Below, piece by piece: positions 9,355 to 18,645 of a stretch of DNA of 64,000 bases; the stretch's first letter is position 1, and every line of letters starts with the position of its first letter. The notes under the pieces are model-generated. The model was given only the letters and a program-made list of their open reading frames with translations, searched no databases and was not told the DNA's origin. The stretch comes from Ignatzschineria cameli (GTDB lineage: Bacteria > Pseudomonadota > Gammaproteobacteria > Cardiobacteriales > Wohlfahrtiimonadaceae). Made by a program: the position numbers and the translations under genes. The stretch covers positions 1 through 64,000 of the forward strand of contig NZ_QEWW01000009.1 of the NCBI RefSeq assembly GCF_003121895.1, in the 5' to 3' direction.

Positions 9355-9428
9355 TGGAGGCTGGAGCCAGAATCGAACTGGCGTCTACGGATTTGCAATC
9401 CGCTGCATAACCATTTTGCTATCCAGCC
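9355..9428 (-). tRNA. tRNA-Cys (GCA)
   Basis: Cloverleaf on the minus strand: acceptor GGCTGGA pairs with TCCAGCC, anticodon GCA within GATTGCAAATC, T-loop GTTCGATTC, and the 3' CCA is encoded. 74 nt with CCA. Only eight bases separate it from tRNA-Gly. Confidence 0.97.
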
Positions 9429-9436
9429 TATATATT

Positions 9437-9512
<76 letters not shown>

Positions 9513-9528
9513 TTAAGTGAAGATACGT

Positions 9529-9556
9529 ATTATATCGACTATTTCATTTCAGTCAA
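9529..9556 (-). promoter_or_regulatory. Sigma-70 promoter for tRNA-Gly/tRNA-Cys/ffs (and dnaX)
   Basis: On the minus strand: -35 TTGACT (9556-9551), 16-bp spacer, -10 TATAAT (9534-9529), about 16 bases before the mature tRNA-Gly 5' end. No terminator is visible between ffs and dnaX, so read-through into dnaX is likely. Confidence 0.85.
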
Positions 9557-9682
9557 ACATTAGAGCAACAATTGAACAATATTTGACTGAGTTACTTTTA
9601 CTGAATTACTTGCAACTCCGCTACAAGTTAGTCGCAAGATATAAATATAAAACCAATTCGAAAATATTAAGCGTTAATTCAC

Positions 9683-9970
9683 CTATGAAAAGAGATCCTT
9701 AACTTGATATAACTCGAGTAATTGTACTAGATTCTCAGGGATTGAGTCAATAGCAAGATTTGGAGATAAACGCTTAGCTTCCACAAGTAATGCAATTAAA
9801 GCACTATCACACTCCTCTACTCCGGAAAGATCGATAACGCTAGGGGGATTTGATTCCCACTGACCCTTTAGCTGCTTCCACTTCTCAGGGATAGTAAATT
9901 TATCAAAACACCCCTTTAATTGATAAATTGATGCTTCTTCTACAACCTCTGCGATTCTCTTTTCCATCAC
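9683..9970 (-). CDS. mlaB: MlaB-like STAS-domain protein
   Basis: A 95-residue single STAS domain. SVIDLSGVEECDSALIALLVEAKRL (about 54-78) is the loop and helix of the fold where anti-sigma-factor antagonists carry a phosphorylatable Ser; the Asp-Ser pair (about 65-66) is kept. In the Mla system MlaB binds the ATPase MlaF in the cytoplasm and is needed for complex stability. The gene directly after mlaC supports this reading, although mlaFED are not adjacent here. Another STAS protein is the alternative. Confidence 0.75.
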   Translation of the reverse strand: MMEKRIAEVVEEASIYQLKGCFDKFTIPEKWKQLKGQWESNPPSVIDLSGVEECDSALIALLVEAKRLSPNLAIDSIPENLVQLLELYQVKDLFS

Positions 9971-10024
9971 TTCCCCTTCCCTTAACGATTTATCATCATA
10001 ACCTTATCTCTATAAAGAAAATGA

Positions 10025-10047
10025 GGTGGTAAGTTCTATTTACCACC
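10025..10047 (-). terminator. Hairpin between mlaC and mlaB
   Basis: Inverted repeat GGTGGTAA / TTACCACC with a 7-base loop. On the minus strand the stem is followed by TCATTTTCTTT, a broken U-tract. It could be a weak terminator or attenuator that lowers mlaB expression relative to mlaC. Confidence 0.5.
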
Positions 10048-10087
10048 CCCTTATCCCTCTTCTATTCCCAACAACCTTCTACAGAGA

Positions 10088-10699
10088 TTACTTATTCTTT
10101 TGCTTTAAGATATTGATCATCCCTTCAATACCATTTCTTGAAACTAACTCTCTAATTTCAGAGCGATAGTTTGCAACGATACTAACGCCCTCAACAGAGA
10201 CATCATAAACCATCCAACGCTGCCCGGCTTTAATCATAGAGTAGTTAATTGCAATTGGTGGGCGATCTTTAGAGATGATCTCTGAGCGAACAGTCACTTC
10301 ATCTCCTTTCGCTGCATTAGGGGGAAGAGGTAATACCTTTAGCTCTTCATCAGAGTAGTCGAGCAACACCCCTGCATAGGTATTGATCAAGAGACGCTGA
10401 AATTCATTTGTAAATGCCGTTCTTTGTGCAGGTGTCGCCTCTCGCCATGAACGCCCCATGACCCATTGAGAGATTGTTCCAAAATCAAAACGAGGAACTA
10501 AAATCTTTTCAACGATGCCATAAACCTTATTAGGATCTTTTTTTAGTGTTGCTCGCTCCGCTTTTAATGTTTTAAAGAGCTGATCAGATGTATTTTTGAT
10601 AACACTAATAGGATCTTCTTGTGCATTTGCGGCTTGGAAGAAGGAGAGTAATGTCACAAAAAAACCAAACATTATGATCTTTTTAAAGCTATATTTCAT
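10088..10699 (-). CDS. mlaC: Periplasmic phospholipid-binding protein MlaC
   Basis: A 203-residue MlaC (Tol_Tol_Ttg2 family) protein with a Sec signal peptide (about 1-26, ending ANA). Recognisable blocks are VPRFDFGTISQWVMGRSWREATPAQR (split here around residues 68-93), the family hallmark, and the C-terminal ISIVANYRSEIRELV-like segment. It ferries phospholipids between the outer-membrane MlaA-porin complex and the inner-membrane MlaFEDB transporter to maintain lipid asymmetry. Immediately upstream is murB rather than mlaFED, so the transporter genes must lie elsewhere. Confidence 0.92.
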   Translation of the reverse strand: MKYSFKKIIMFGFFVTLLSFFQAANAQEDPISVIKNTSDQLFKTLKAERATLKKDPNKVYGIVEKILVPRFDFGTISQWVMGRSWREATPAQRTAFTNEFQRLLINTYAGVLLDYSDEELKVLPLPPNAAKGDEVTVRSEIISKDRPPIAINYSMIKAGQRWMVYDVSVEGVSIVANYRSEIRELVSRNGIEGMINILKQKNK

Positions 10700-10756
10700 T
10701 TTAAGTCCTATCTAAAACTAATTAATGGGCTAATTATAACGCTTTAAGGGGAAAAA

Positions 10757-11788
10757 CTACAATATTAAAGGCTCCGGCTCAAGCATAACTCCAAACTTTT
10801 CAAACACACCCTCTCGTACTTTAAGCGCATGACTCCATAGTACTTTCCCATCATTACACCCTAAATTAACAAGCACTAAGGCCTGTTTCTCATACATCCC
10901 GGCTCCATTCTCATAGAGCCCCTTATAACCACTCAACTCAATCAACTGCCCTGCGGCAAGCTTACAATAACCCAATTGATCTGGGTACATTACAAGCTCA
11001 GGGTACTCTTCTTTAACTTTTTCAGCCTGCTGTTTTGTAACAATCGGATTTTTAAAGAAACTCCCAGCATTACCGATAAAGTCAGGATCAGGAAGCTTAC
11101 TAGAACGAACAGCTATAACCGCATTCATAATATCACTCATAGTAAGCTCCTCTATCTGCTCTCCTCTAGAATCGAAGTACTCCTGAAGCGCCCGATAGCG
11201 AAGTTGAGGCTCCATCTTTTTAAGAAGCTTAAATGTCACTGATATGATCAAATATCGACCGCTCTCCTGCTTAAAAAGACTATCTCGATAACCAAATTTA
11301 CAAGCAGCACGATCGAGTACTTTTATTCTCTCTTCTTGAAAGTCATACACCTCGACTGCCGTAATAAAATCTTTAACTTCAGCGCCATATGCGCCTATAT
11401 TTTGTACTGGTGCTGCACCGACTCTACCCGGGATTAATGCAAGATATTCTAGCCCTAGATATCCTCGTTGATTCATTTGAACTACAAATGGATGCCATTC
11501 TTCTCCTGCCATTGCTTTTACAATGATGAAATTCTCACTATCTCCTAAGATCTCCACCCCCATCAACCGATTGAGTATCACCGTTCCTGGATAATCTTCT
11601 GTAAAAAGAATATTACTTCCCCCACCTAATATCAGTTGTGGCTCTGGTAATTTTTTTAAAGAAGGAATCAGAGCTAAATTATCTAACAGAAAGAGATAAC
11701 GACTCTTGATTGCTACACCAAAAGTATTGAGCTTTTGTAGTGCATAATTTTCCTGAATATTTTCAACTTGCGTCATTTGCTGCATCAT
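10757..11788 (-). CDS. murB: UDP-N-acetylenolpyruvoylglucosamine reductase
   Basis: A 343-residue type I MurB, a cytoplasmic FAD enzyme that reduces UDP-GlcNAc-enolpyruvate to UDP-MurNAc with NADPH in peptidoglycan synthesis. LILGGGSNILF near 52-62 is the FAD-binding loop, IPGRVGAAPVQNIGAYG the second FAD/substrate region, and GNAGSFFKNP contains the catalytic Ser. The C-terminal glutamate region ends in LEPEPLIL. The opening could be read from the first or second Met; both are within one codon. The mlaC start follows after only 57 bp. Confidence 0.95.
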   Translation of the reverse strand: MMQQMTQVENIQENYALQKLNTFGVAIKSRYLFLLDNLALIPSLKKLPEPQLILGGGSNILFTEDYPGTVILNRLMGVEILGDSENFIIVKAMAGEEWHPFVVQMNQRGYLGLEYLALIPGRVGAAPVQNIGAYGAEVKDFITAVEVYDFQEERIKVLDRAACKFGYRDSLFKQESGRYLIISVTFKLLKKMEPQLRYRALQEYFDSRGEQIEELTMSDIMNAVIAVRSSKLPDPDFIGNAGSFFKNPIVTKQQAEKVKEEYPELVMYPDQLGYCKLAAGQLIELSGYKGLYENGAGMYEKQALVLVNLGCNDGKVLWSHALKVREGVFEKFGVMLEPEPLIL

Positions 11789-11843
11789 TCATGCCTACCA
11801 TCTAACTATCGAATAGCAATTATCGAATAGCGCTATTTTTTTG

Positions 11844-11877
11844 ATAAAAAAAGAGAGGTTGATATCCCTACCAACCT
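11844..11877 (-). terminator. Terminator after the PpiD-like gene
   Basis: Arms AGGTTG (11856-11861) and CAACCT (11872-11877); on the minus strand the hairpin is followed by TCTCTTTTTTT. Confidence 0.7.
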
Positions 11878-11925
11878 ACTCATCATTATTACTAATGCCT
11901 CATACTAACAACTCATACTGACAAT

Positions 11926-13833
11926 CTATTCAAAAAAGCTATTGTTATAGATCTTAATATTACTGTTATTCAAAAGATATTGTTGGAATGCACGATATTC
12001 ATAGCTCGCCTCAATACCTTGTAAGTACTCTCTAATTTGCATCTGCTCATCATCTGAAAAATCATCTAATGAACCCTTAGCAATATTATTGATTGCAATA
12101 ACAACAATATGCCCATCGATATCTTCTACCAAGTAAGAAGGTTTCCCCTCCTCTAGAGCCGGCACTTTTTGAAACCCATTAGAGACGGCATGTTGCTCCA
12201 CAGGCTTAGAAAGACGCCCAATAGAAGAGATTGAAAGATCATTATATTGGTTATAAGCAAATCCCAATTGTTCAATATCATTTCGGAAGCTCTGCTGATC
12301 TCCCGCCTCTAACATTGCAGTTACTTGCTTTTGAATACCCTCTTTAGCCTTCTCCTGAGCAAGCTCAGCTTTTATCTCATCAAAACTCTCTTCCAAACTC
12401 TTAGGTCGGCTCGACTCTTGCTCAGCAATACGAACAATCATCGCATGATTAGGTTGATCATTGTAAGCAAATGGTAATGAATTACGGCCATTTTCCATCA
12501 CATCATAACTATTAACTGCATTCCAAACTGTCGGATTAGCTAACAAGCCTTCTTGATTGTCAACATTCAACCAATCACTCTCTTTTAACTCAACACCTAA
12601 ATCCTGAGCAATCTCGCTTAAAGATTCAGTATAGGTTTCAGCCAATTCTTGAAGACGCATCTCCTGCTCGAGATAACGATCAACTTGCACCTTCTCTTTT
12701 AAGGAGATTTCTGCCGCCTCTACTAAAGCCTCATGGCTACTATATGGAGAACTAATATTGAGCAGATGAATCATATGCACCTCACCATCAGTAATAATAG
12801 GCACTGATATAGGCTCCTCAATCGTTAAAGAGAATAGCGCATCATCAAAGATTGGAATTCCTGCAACCCCATATTTGAAATTTCCATTCTTATTATAATA
12901 GGCATTATCTAACGCAGTAATCCTCTCTTTAGCTTGATCAAAAGTGAGTTCTCCTAAGTCAATTTTCGCCTTCAACTCAGATAAGAGTGCGATTGCATCT
13001 TCTTTTTCTGCTTCTGATGTATATTCAATCGTAAACTGCTCTGATAGCCGCTGCTCACTTGCTTTTTGCAAACGCTCCACTTCAGCAGCAACCGCCTCTG
13101 CATCGAGATCAGATGATGAATTCGCACTTGATTGCGGTAATAACTCGATATACTGCAACTTAATACGATTAGGAGTTACATATTTCTCATGATTAACATC
13201 ATAATGCTGAGCAATCGCCTCATCAGAGACAGCTACGCTATCTAAATCCTGTAGATAATTATAGCTAGCGACCTCAATATCTCGTGTTTGACCGGCAAAT
13301 TCTATCTGCTCAATTAATGATTTCTCAGGAATAAAAACACTATTCACTAATGCTTCTCTTACAACCTTTTCCTGAACATCTCTTCTGACTGCTTCCTCAA
13401 AGGACTCAATATTGTATCCTGCATAAAAAAGCGCTGTTTTGTAGGTCTCTTGATCAAAAACACCATCTTTTTGAAAAGCTGGAATCGATATAATCTCTTC
13501 TGCAACAGACTTATCAGAAGCTCTGATTCCCCACTTCTTAATCTGCGCATCCATCGCTCGACGCTGCAAGAGATCTTGCCTTGCAATTAAACGATATTGA
13601 CGTTGCAACTCTTCTGACAGATCGACATTTTGAGCATTCGCATTGAGCAGTTGTTGATACTGTGCTTCAACCTCTTGCAAAGAGATCTTCTCTCCATCAA
13701 CTGTCGCAACAGTATCCGCACTTGGGCCACTAAATATTTGAGTCCCCCCAATTCCTGCAAGAGAGATAGCCACCCCTCCTAGTAATACCTTTGCCCATAC
13801 ACTATTTGCACGGTCTCTGATGAATTGCATCAT
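11926..13833 (-). CDS. ppiD: PpiD-like periplasmic chaperone (SurA N-domain, parvulin)
   Basis: A 635-residue inner-membrane-anchored periplasmic folding factor; E. coli PpiD is 623. One N-terminal membrane helix (about 12-33, AKVLLGGVAISLAGIGG) is followed by a SurA_N-type chaperone domain (about 35-200, with DGEKISLQEVEAQYQQL), a parvulin-like region (about 265-380) and a long helical C-terminal part. Members bind outer-membrane proteins emerging from SecYEG. The parvulin active-site pattern is not clear, so isomerase activity is doubtful, as in E. coli. Monocistronic, with a terminator behind it. Confidence 0.85.
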   Translation of the reverse strand: MMQFIRDRANSVWAKVLLGGVAISLAGIGGTQIFSGPSADTVATVDGEKISLQEVEAQYQQLLNANAQNVDLSEELQRQYRLIARQDLLQRRAMDAQIKKWGIRASDKSVAEEIISIPAFQKDGVFDQETYKTALFYAGYNIESFEEAVRRDVQEKVVREALVNSVFIPEKSLIEQIEFAGQTRDIEVASYNYLQDLDSVAVSDEAIAQHYDVNHEKYVTPNRIKLQYIELLPQSSANSSSDLDAEAVAAEVERLQKASEQRLSEQFTIEYTSEAEKEDAIALLSELKAKIDLGELTFDQAKERITALDNAYYNKNGNFKYGVAGIPIFDDALFSLTIEEPISVPIITDGEVHMIHLLNISSPYSSHEALVEAAEISLKEKVQVDRYLEQEMRLQELAETYTESLSEIAQDLGVELKESDWLNVDNQEGLLANPTVWNAVNSYDVMENGRNSLPFAYNDQPNHAMIVRIAEQESSRPKSLEESFDEIKAELAQEKAKEGIQKQVTAMLEAGDQQSFRNDIEQLGFAYNQYNDLSISSIGRLSKPVEQHAVSNGFQKVPALEEGKPSYLVEDIDGHIVVIAINNIAKGSLDDFSDDEQMQIREYLQGIEASYEYRAFQQYLLNNSNIKIYNNSFFE

Positions 13834-14258
13834 AATTAAAAATCACCTTTATTATTTGAATTAATGGCTGATCGATATATGCGATATCTCGATATTTCTA
13901 CAAACCCAAATTTGAACTCAAAACTTTAAACTCAACATTAAATAAAAACATTGAAATATTAAAACATAAATGTAAGAACTGAGATAGTCACCAACAATTA
14001 AATTATCCACCCCATACTACTACTCTATAACCACGACAGATAATTGTAAGATATGGAATGTGCAATATGAAATGTACAATATGAAATCTGCTCTCTAAGC
14101 CTCAATTGTAAATGGCAAATTATACCTATTAGCAACTAATTAATAAATAAGTCATTTAAACCGACTCCTAACTCAATTAATCACTGAATCATTACTAAAA
14201 AACCAGCTCTGAAAAATTGAGATAAGAGATACCATGAAAAGACTGATTCTAGGACTTC
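13834..14258. other. Intergenic region, 425 bp
   Basis: AT-rich spacer between the glycosyltransferase 3' end and the ppiD start. It contains a short duplication of AATATGAAAT around 14065-14090. No gene, RNA or clear terminator seen. Confidence 0.4.
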
Positions 14259-15881
14259 TTACTCTAATGGCCTACTCTCCTCAGGGAGTGTCTTCATCCA
14301 AAGATCGAAATCTCCCGCCTTTATGATCATTAAATATCGCCCTCTAAATGGTTGCCAATATTCGACCATCTCATCTAACAGCTGATCTCTTCCTTCAAGA
14401 TAAAGAATGATCCTAGATTGAGGATCCTCTGCGATCAGGGTGTTAAAGTCTTCCATAGTCCCAATCTCAATAATTGGTTCCTGAATCTTTCCTACAAAAT
14501 GTAAATGTCCTCGATAATCTGAAAGATGAGCAACCTTCATTCCTTTTGATTGGTACCAAGAGACACGCTCCCCCGCCGGGGTTAAATCATAAAAATCTGT
14601 CGCAACTCTGACAACTCCAAAGTTGATAGCAAGTGTTAATGCCACACTCATTAAGGCCAATGTCATAATTCGAGTATTTGTGGCATTAAAGAAGAGAGTA
14701 ATACTAAATAAGATCAATCCCGCTCCCCAAAAAGGAGAAACCTCACCAACCCAATTAGGGAGTCCCCAGTAGAGATAACTTTGAGGAATAAAGATCAACA
14801 AGGCTCCGACAACAACCATCACTAGAGTTATTAGAGCAACATCTCTTTTACGGCTAACTCCTTGCCGGTAAATTCGAGCAATAATTAGACCAAAAGCTGG
14901 ATAGAGTGGCAAAAGAGCATCGAGCGAGGTTAGACTTAAAACACCCAATATGACAATCAGATAGAGAAACCAAATAATCACAAAATTGAGTGACTCATCT
15001 CGTTCTGCACTTCTAAAAAGCTGATATATCCTTAGCCAAAAGAGCCAAGGGAAAAGAACAACAACAAGATTGAGCAGATAGATATAAAAAGGTGGTGTAT
15101 TGCTCAACGCGCCAATTAAATACTTTAATCCTAATGCATCAAATAGCGAAAACCCTAAACTTTCTGCACTATAAAAGGCCCATATTAAAAAAAACAGAAG
15201 TGCAATTACCGTGGAAAGAATGCCGTAAAGATAAATTTGACGCCACGATCTGCTCGCCCAATAAGGTGCAAGAAAGATGATAGGGGCTGTCACCAATAAG
15301 AAGATCAATCCTGAGGAAAAGAGCCCTAATGTCAGCGCAATCACAAAGCCGACCCACCAAACTTTCTGATCAAAGCACCAAACTCTGATAAGAAAGTTCA
15401 TCGTTAACATCAGGTAAAAAGTGAAATAGAGGTATTCTACATTAGCGGTTGCAAATAGAGTCCAGACAAGACTACCTATCAGTACTAACGGTGCATTTGC
15501 CCGCACTTCTCTTCTATCGGGCCACAACTGATAAGCCGCCCATGCCGTTAAAAAAAGCGTTGCTAAACTAAAGAGTGTCGCTAATAAGCGAAGTGTAAAT
15601 TCAGAAACACCAAAAAGCTGCCAACCTCCCAATGCCAACCAGTAATTGAGAGGAAAAAGCGTATGCTGATAATGACCATTGATAATGGGATAACGCCAAT
15701 CTCCCGATTGATACATCTCCCATACAACTCCGGAAAAAAGCGTCTCCTGAAATGGAATTAGAGGGCGTGAAAACCACGTAGCAAATATCAGGATTAGCCA
15801 AATACTAATCCAGATAAATGCATAACGACGAGTCGTAAACTCTTGTCGTAAAAAGATTATTTCTCTCTGCATTGAGCACAA
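14259..15881 (-). CDS. GT39-family membrane glycosyltransferase (ArnT-like)
   Basis: A 540-residue protein with roughly 11-13 membrane helices and an N-terminal periplasmic loop containing TWFSRPLIPFQETLFSGVVW and NYWLALGGWQLFGVSEFTLR, the pattern of PMT/ArnT-type transferases that use lipid-linked sugars. ArnT adds aminoarabinose to lipid A; here no arn genes are nearby, so lipid A or another envelope acceptor is only a guess. The reading frame overlaps the end of fur by 25 bp from the first Met (16 bp from Met4), implying translational coupling with fur. Confidence 0.75.
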   Translation of the reverse strand: MCSMQREIIFLRQEFTTRRYAFIWISIWLILIFATWFSRPLIPFQETLFSGVVWEMYQSGDWRYPIINGHYQHTLFPLNYWLALGGWQLFGVSEFTLRLLATLFSLATLFLTAWAAYQLWPDRREVRANAPLVLIGSLVWTLFATANVEYLYFTFYLMLTMNFLIRVWCFDQKVWWVGFVIALTLGLFSSGLIFLLVTAPIIFLAPYWASRSWRQIYLYGILSTVIALLFFLIWAFYSAESLGFSLFDALGLKYLIGALSNTPPFYIYLLNLVVVLFPWLFWLRIYQLFRSAERDESLNFVIIWFLYLIVILGVLSLTSLDALLPLYPAFGLIIARIYRQGVSRKRDVALITLVMVVVGALLIFIPQSYLYWGLPNWVGEVSPFWGAGLILFSITLFFNATNTRIMTLALMSVALTLAINFGVVRVATDFYDLTPAGERVSWYQSKGMKVAHLSDYRGHLHFVGKIQEPIIEIGTMEDFNTLIAEDPQSRIILYLEGRDQLLDEMVEYWQPFRGRYLMIIKAGDFDLWMKTLPEESRPLE

Positions 15882-16279
15882 ATACCGTGCAAAATTGTGC
15901 GAGCGTCTGTTAACTCATATCCTAATTCTGCAGCAATTTGAGCCTGCTTCTCATGGATTTTCTCATGAGAGAACTCACCAATATGCCCGCAATTAATACA
16001 GATAATGTGATCATGTTGATCGCCATCATCAATCTCAAACATCGACTGACCACCATCAAAGAAATGGCGACGAACTAGCCCAGCTTGTTCAAACTGAGTC
16101 AATACTCGATACACCGTAGCAAGACCGACCTCTTCCCCTGAGCTGCTCAACTGCATATAGATCTCCTCTGCCGTGAGGTGACAAACAGGAGTTGCCGCTG
16201 CTTTTGCTAAAATATCTAAAATCTTTAGACGTGGAAGCGTTACTTTTAAACCAGCATTTTTTAACTCTGTTGAACTCAT
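15857..16279 (-). CDS. fur: Ferric uptake regulator Fur
   Basis: A 140-residue metal-dependent repressor. The N-terminal winged helix contains GLKVTLPRLKILDIL and EVGLATVYRVLTQFEQAGLV (recognition helix, about 51-70). The dimerisation domain has the regulatory-site DGDQHDHIICINCGHIGEF with a C-x-x-C pair and a second pair CAQC at the end, for structural zinc. This matches Fur rather than Zur or PerR, though the split is never certain from sequence alone. The following glycosyltransferase gene overlaps its 3' end. Confidence 0.93.
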   Translation of the reverse strand: MSSTELKNAGLKVTLPRLKILDILAKAAATPVCHLTAEEIYMQLSSSGEEVGLATVYRVLTQFEQAGLVRRHFFDGGQSMFEIDDGDQHDHIICINCGHIGEFSHEKIHEKQAQIAAELGYELTDARTILHGICAQCREK

Positions 16280-16557
16280 ATTTAGTTATTAATCTCCATT
16301 AACTTGATTAGATGGATGATAAATTATTTTATAATCCTTAGAATGATCAATCTCTAGATCCCCTTTCTAAGATATTAATCTAAAGGTGAGTATAACCGTA
16401 AAACATCACAATTCCAAGCATAGAAGACGTGCGCTTTTTATCACTAATGGATGGGGTCACAAACTACACACTTACTACAAATAGCTTTATCTAAAGCTCT
16501 AAAAAGGATATCATATTCACAATTTTTTATTACCTAAATCAGACTCTGGAGATTTAA

Positions 16558-17610
16558 ATGACTCACTTTGGCGTAACGCTCTCACAATTTATTATGGAGG
16601 AGCAACGTCGCTTCCCCGAAGCTACCGGTAATTTTACCCTTCTCCTTAATGATATCGCGGTTTCCTGCAAGATGATTGCGGCAGCTGTCCAAAAAGGTCA
16701 ACTTGCCAATGTTATTGGTGCAACAGACAATGAAAACTGCCAAGGAGAAACGCAACAAATCTTAGATGTCATCGCAAATGAGCTTTTCATCAAAAATAAT
16801 GCTAATCGCGGACATGTTGCCGCTATGGCGAGTGAAGAGATGGATGATGTCTTTAATATTCCTGAAAATGTTCCAAGAGGAAACTACCTTCTCATATTTG
16901 ATCCGCTAGATGGTTCGAGCAATATTGAGATCAATGGCCCTATTGGTACCATCTTCTCAATCTTAAAAACTGATAAAAAAAATCCAACTGAAGCGGATTT
17001 CTTGCAAGAAGGAACTAAACAGGTATGTGCGGGCTACTGCCTCTATGGTTCGGCAACTATGATGGTTTTAACAATTGGATATGGGACTCATGGCTTTACG
17101 CTCGATCCTGCTATCGGTGAATTTATCCTCACTCACCCCAATATGCAGATTCCCAACACGACCTCTGAATATGCAATCAATCAGGCGAATCGAACTCTTT
17201 GGGAACCACCTATGCGCCAATATATTGATGATTGTGATCTTGGTGTTGATGGCCCTCGCAAGAAGAAATTCACAATGCGTTGGGTCGGAGCGATGGTGAT
17301 GGATATCCATAGATTAATTCAACGAGGTGGTCTTTTTGCTTACCCGATGGATAGTTCACTAACAGAAAAGGGTGGGCGCCTTCGCTTAATGTACGAGGCT
17401 AATCCAATGGCCTTTTTAGTCGAACAAGCTGGCGGTATCGCATCAACAGGATATGAGCGCATTTTAGACTTAGCACCTGAGAAGCTTCATCAGCGCGTTC
17501 CTGTAATTATGGGATCATCCGATGAAATGCAGATCATCCTTGATAACCACAAAGCATATGCGAACGAAACAGGAAAAAACTTCACACACAAATGTGAAAA
17601 ATATGCCTAG
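16558..17610 (+). CDS. fbp: Fructose-1,6-bisphosphatase class I
   Basis: A 350-residue gluconeogenic enzyme hydrolysing fructose 1,6-bisphosphate to fructose 6-phosphate. FDPLDGSSNIE (about 114-124) holds the metal-binding Asp and Glu, and GGRLRLMYEANPMAFLVEQAGG (near 277-298) is the family's C-terminal signature. GGAG stands eight bases before the ATG. It is a single gene ending in a strong terminator. The enzyme fits a bacterium that grows on organic acids, consistent with the TRAP transporter next to it. Confidence 0.96.
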   Translation: MTHFGVTLSQFIMEEQRRFPEATGNFTLLLNDIAVSCKMIAAAVQKGQLANVIGATDNENCQGETQQILDVIANELFIKNNANRGHVAAMASEEMDDVFNIPENVPRGNYLLIFDPLDGSSNIEINGPIGTIFSILKTDKKNPTEADFLQEGTKQVCAGYCLYGSATMMVLTIGYGTHGFTLDPAIGEFILTHPNMQIPNTTSEYAINQANRTLWEPPMRQYIDDCDLGVDGPRKKKFTMRWVGAMVMDIHRLIQRGGLFAYPMDSSLTEKGGRLRLMYEANPMAFLVEQAGGIASTGYERILDLAPEKLHQRVPVIMGSSDEMQIILDNHKAYANETGKNFTHKCEKYA

Positions 17611-17637
17611 TTAACAAGCTATTTAAAAACGAAAGAG

Positions 17638-17668
17638 ACGCTGATAATAACTATTGTCAGCGTTTTTT
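17638..17668 (+). terminator. Terminator of fbp
   Basis: ACGCTGA (17638-17644) pairs with TCAGCGT (17657-17663), followed by TTTTT. Located 28 bp after the fbp stop. Confidence 0.9.
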
Positions 17669-17909
17669 ATAGCTTTTCTTCTCCTAGAACCTACACCTAT
17701 TCTTGCTTCTACTATATCGGCGCCACATCAAAATCATCGATCGATCATTATAGAAACGCAGACGCTTGTGACTTAAAAAGATTGAAGCTTTAATTAGGTA
17801 ATTTTAAAAAGCAGAAAAAACAGGTCATAAAATTAGCTCAAAGAGAAGATCTAAATTACAAAGAACTGAAAGAAAATCATATCGATATCTAACAAAAAGA
17901 GAAAGGAGG

Positions 17910-17948
17910 ATGAGATTGCCGACAATCCAGGATAACTCAGACATTTAA
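17910..17948 (+). other. Possible leader peptide ORF upstream of TRAP genes
   Basis: ATG at 17910 opens a 12-codon frame (MRLPTIQDNSDI) directly behind AAAGGAGG; an in-frame TTG two codons on has the better six-base spacing. The Shine-Dalgarno is one of the strongest in the window, but the peptide has no run of regulatory codons. Confidence 0.3.
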
Positions 17949-17994
17949 GAAATTTTGCAAAATGTAGAATATACAGTACATTAACTGATGCGCT

Positions 17995-18022
17995 CTGTTA
18001 CTTGCATGTAACAGCCTTTTTT
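17995..18022 (+). terminator. Terminator-like hairpin upstream of dctQ
   Basis: CTGTTAC (17995-18001), loop TTGCAT, GTAACAG (18008-18014), then CC and six T. Far from the fbp stop and about 80 bp ahead of dctQ, so it may be an attenuator or the end of a small transcript. Confidence 0.75.
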
Positions 18023-18102
18023 AGATTCAACTAAAAATTTCACCTCAATCTAAAATTTTCAACCTCTATTTTCAAGCAAAACTATATAAGCGGTTCTAAA
18101 CC

Positions 18103-18645
18103 ATGAATATCTTAAAAAAAATCTCGCACATTATCGACACTATTAATATTGCACTAGGAAAAATTGCAATTATAGCTATTTTTCTAGCAACAATTATTTC
18201 TGCGGGAAATGCACTCTTTAGATATGCCTTCAATATGAGCTCTAATGGTATGTTAGAAGTTCAATGGTATCTCTTTGCAGTGGTGTTTTTGCTTGGATCA
18301 GGCTATACCTATCTAAAAGACCAACACATTCGGATAGATATTATCTCTAATCGTTTTTCATCAAAAGTGAAGGCGACTGTAGAGATTATTGGTATTGTCT
18401 TTTTCCTCTTTCCCGCCTTCATAATGCTTTTTTATCTCACAATTGGCCCTGCTATCAGCTCCTGGCAAATTTGGGAAATGTCCTCAAACCCTGGTGGACT
18501 TCCAAGAGCCCCTATTAAAGCATTACTTCCTGTTGGAATGTTTTTCCTTATCCTTCAAGGAGTTTCTGAACTTTGCAAAGCAATTATCACGCTTCGCACT
18601 TCTAACGACATCGCTAAACACTCGGAGCAACAGCAACAATGTTAG
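18103..18645 (+). CDS. TRAP transporter small permease (DctQ/FcbT2 type)
   Basis: A 180-residue four-helix membrane protein. VQWYLFAVVFLLGSGYTYLKDQHIRIDI (spread over residues 49-76) is the DctQ signature, and the segment after the third helix contains PGGLPRAPIKALLPVGMFFLILQG, as in FcbT2-like subunits. It pairs with the large permease to import a carboxylate using a sodium gradient, fed by a periplasmic binding protein. The stop overlaps the dctM start by seven bases, so the two are translationally coupled. The ribosome binding site is weak. Confidence 0.9.
   Translation: MNILKKISHIIDTINIALGKIAIIAIFLATIISAGNALFRYAFNMSSNGMLEVQWYLFAVVFLLGSGYTYLKDQHIRIDIISNRFSSKVKATVEIIGIVFFLFPAFIMLFYLTIGPAISSWQIWEMSSNPGGLPRAPIKALLPVGMFFLILQGVSELCKAIITLRTSNDIAKHSEQQQQC

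Larger units (their letters stand above)
17669..18102. other. Leader region of the TRAP operon
   Basis: Non-coding apart from a possible 12-codon leader ORF (17910-17948) with a terminator-like hairpin after it (17995-18022). Both are oriented toward dctQ and are listed separately. Confidence 0.5.
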
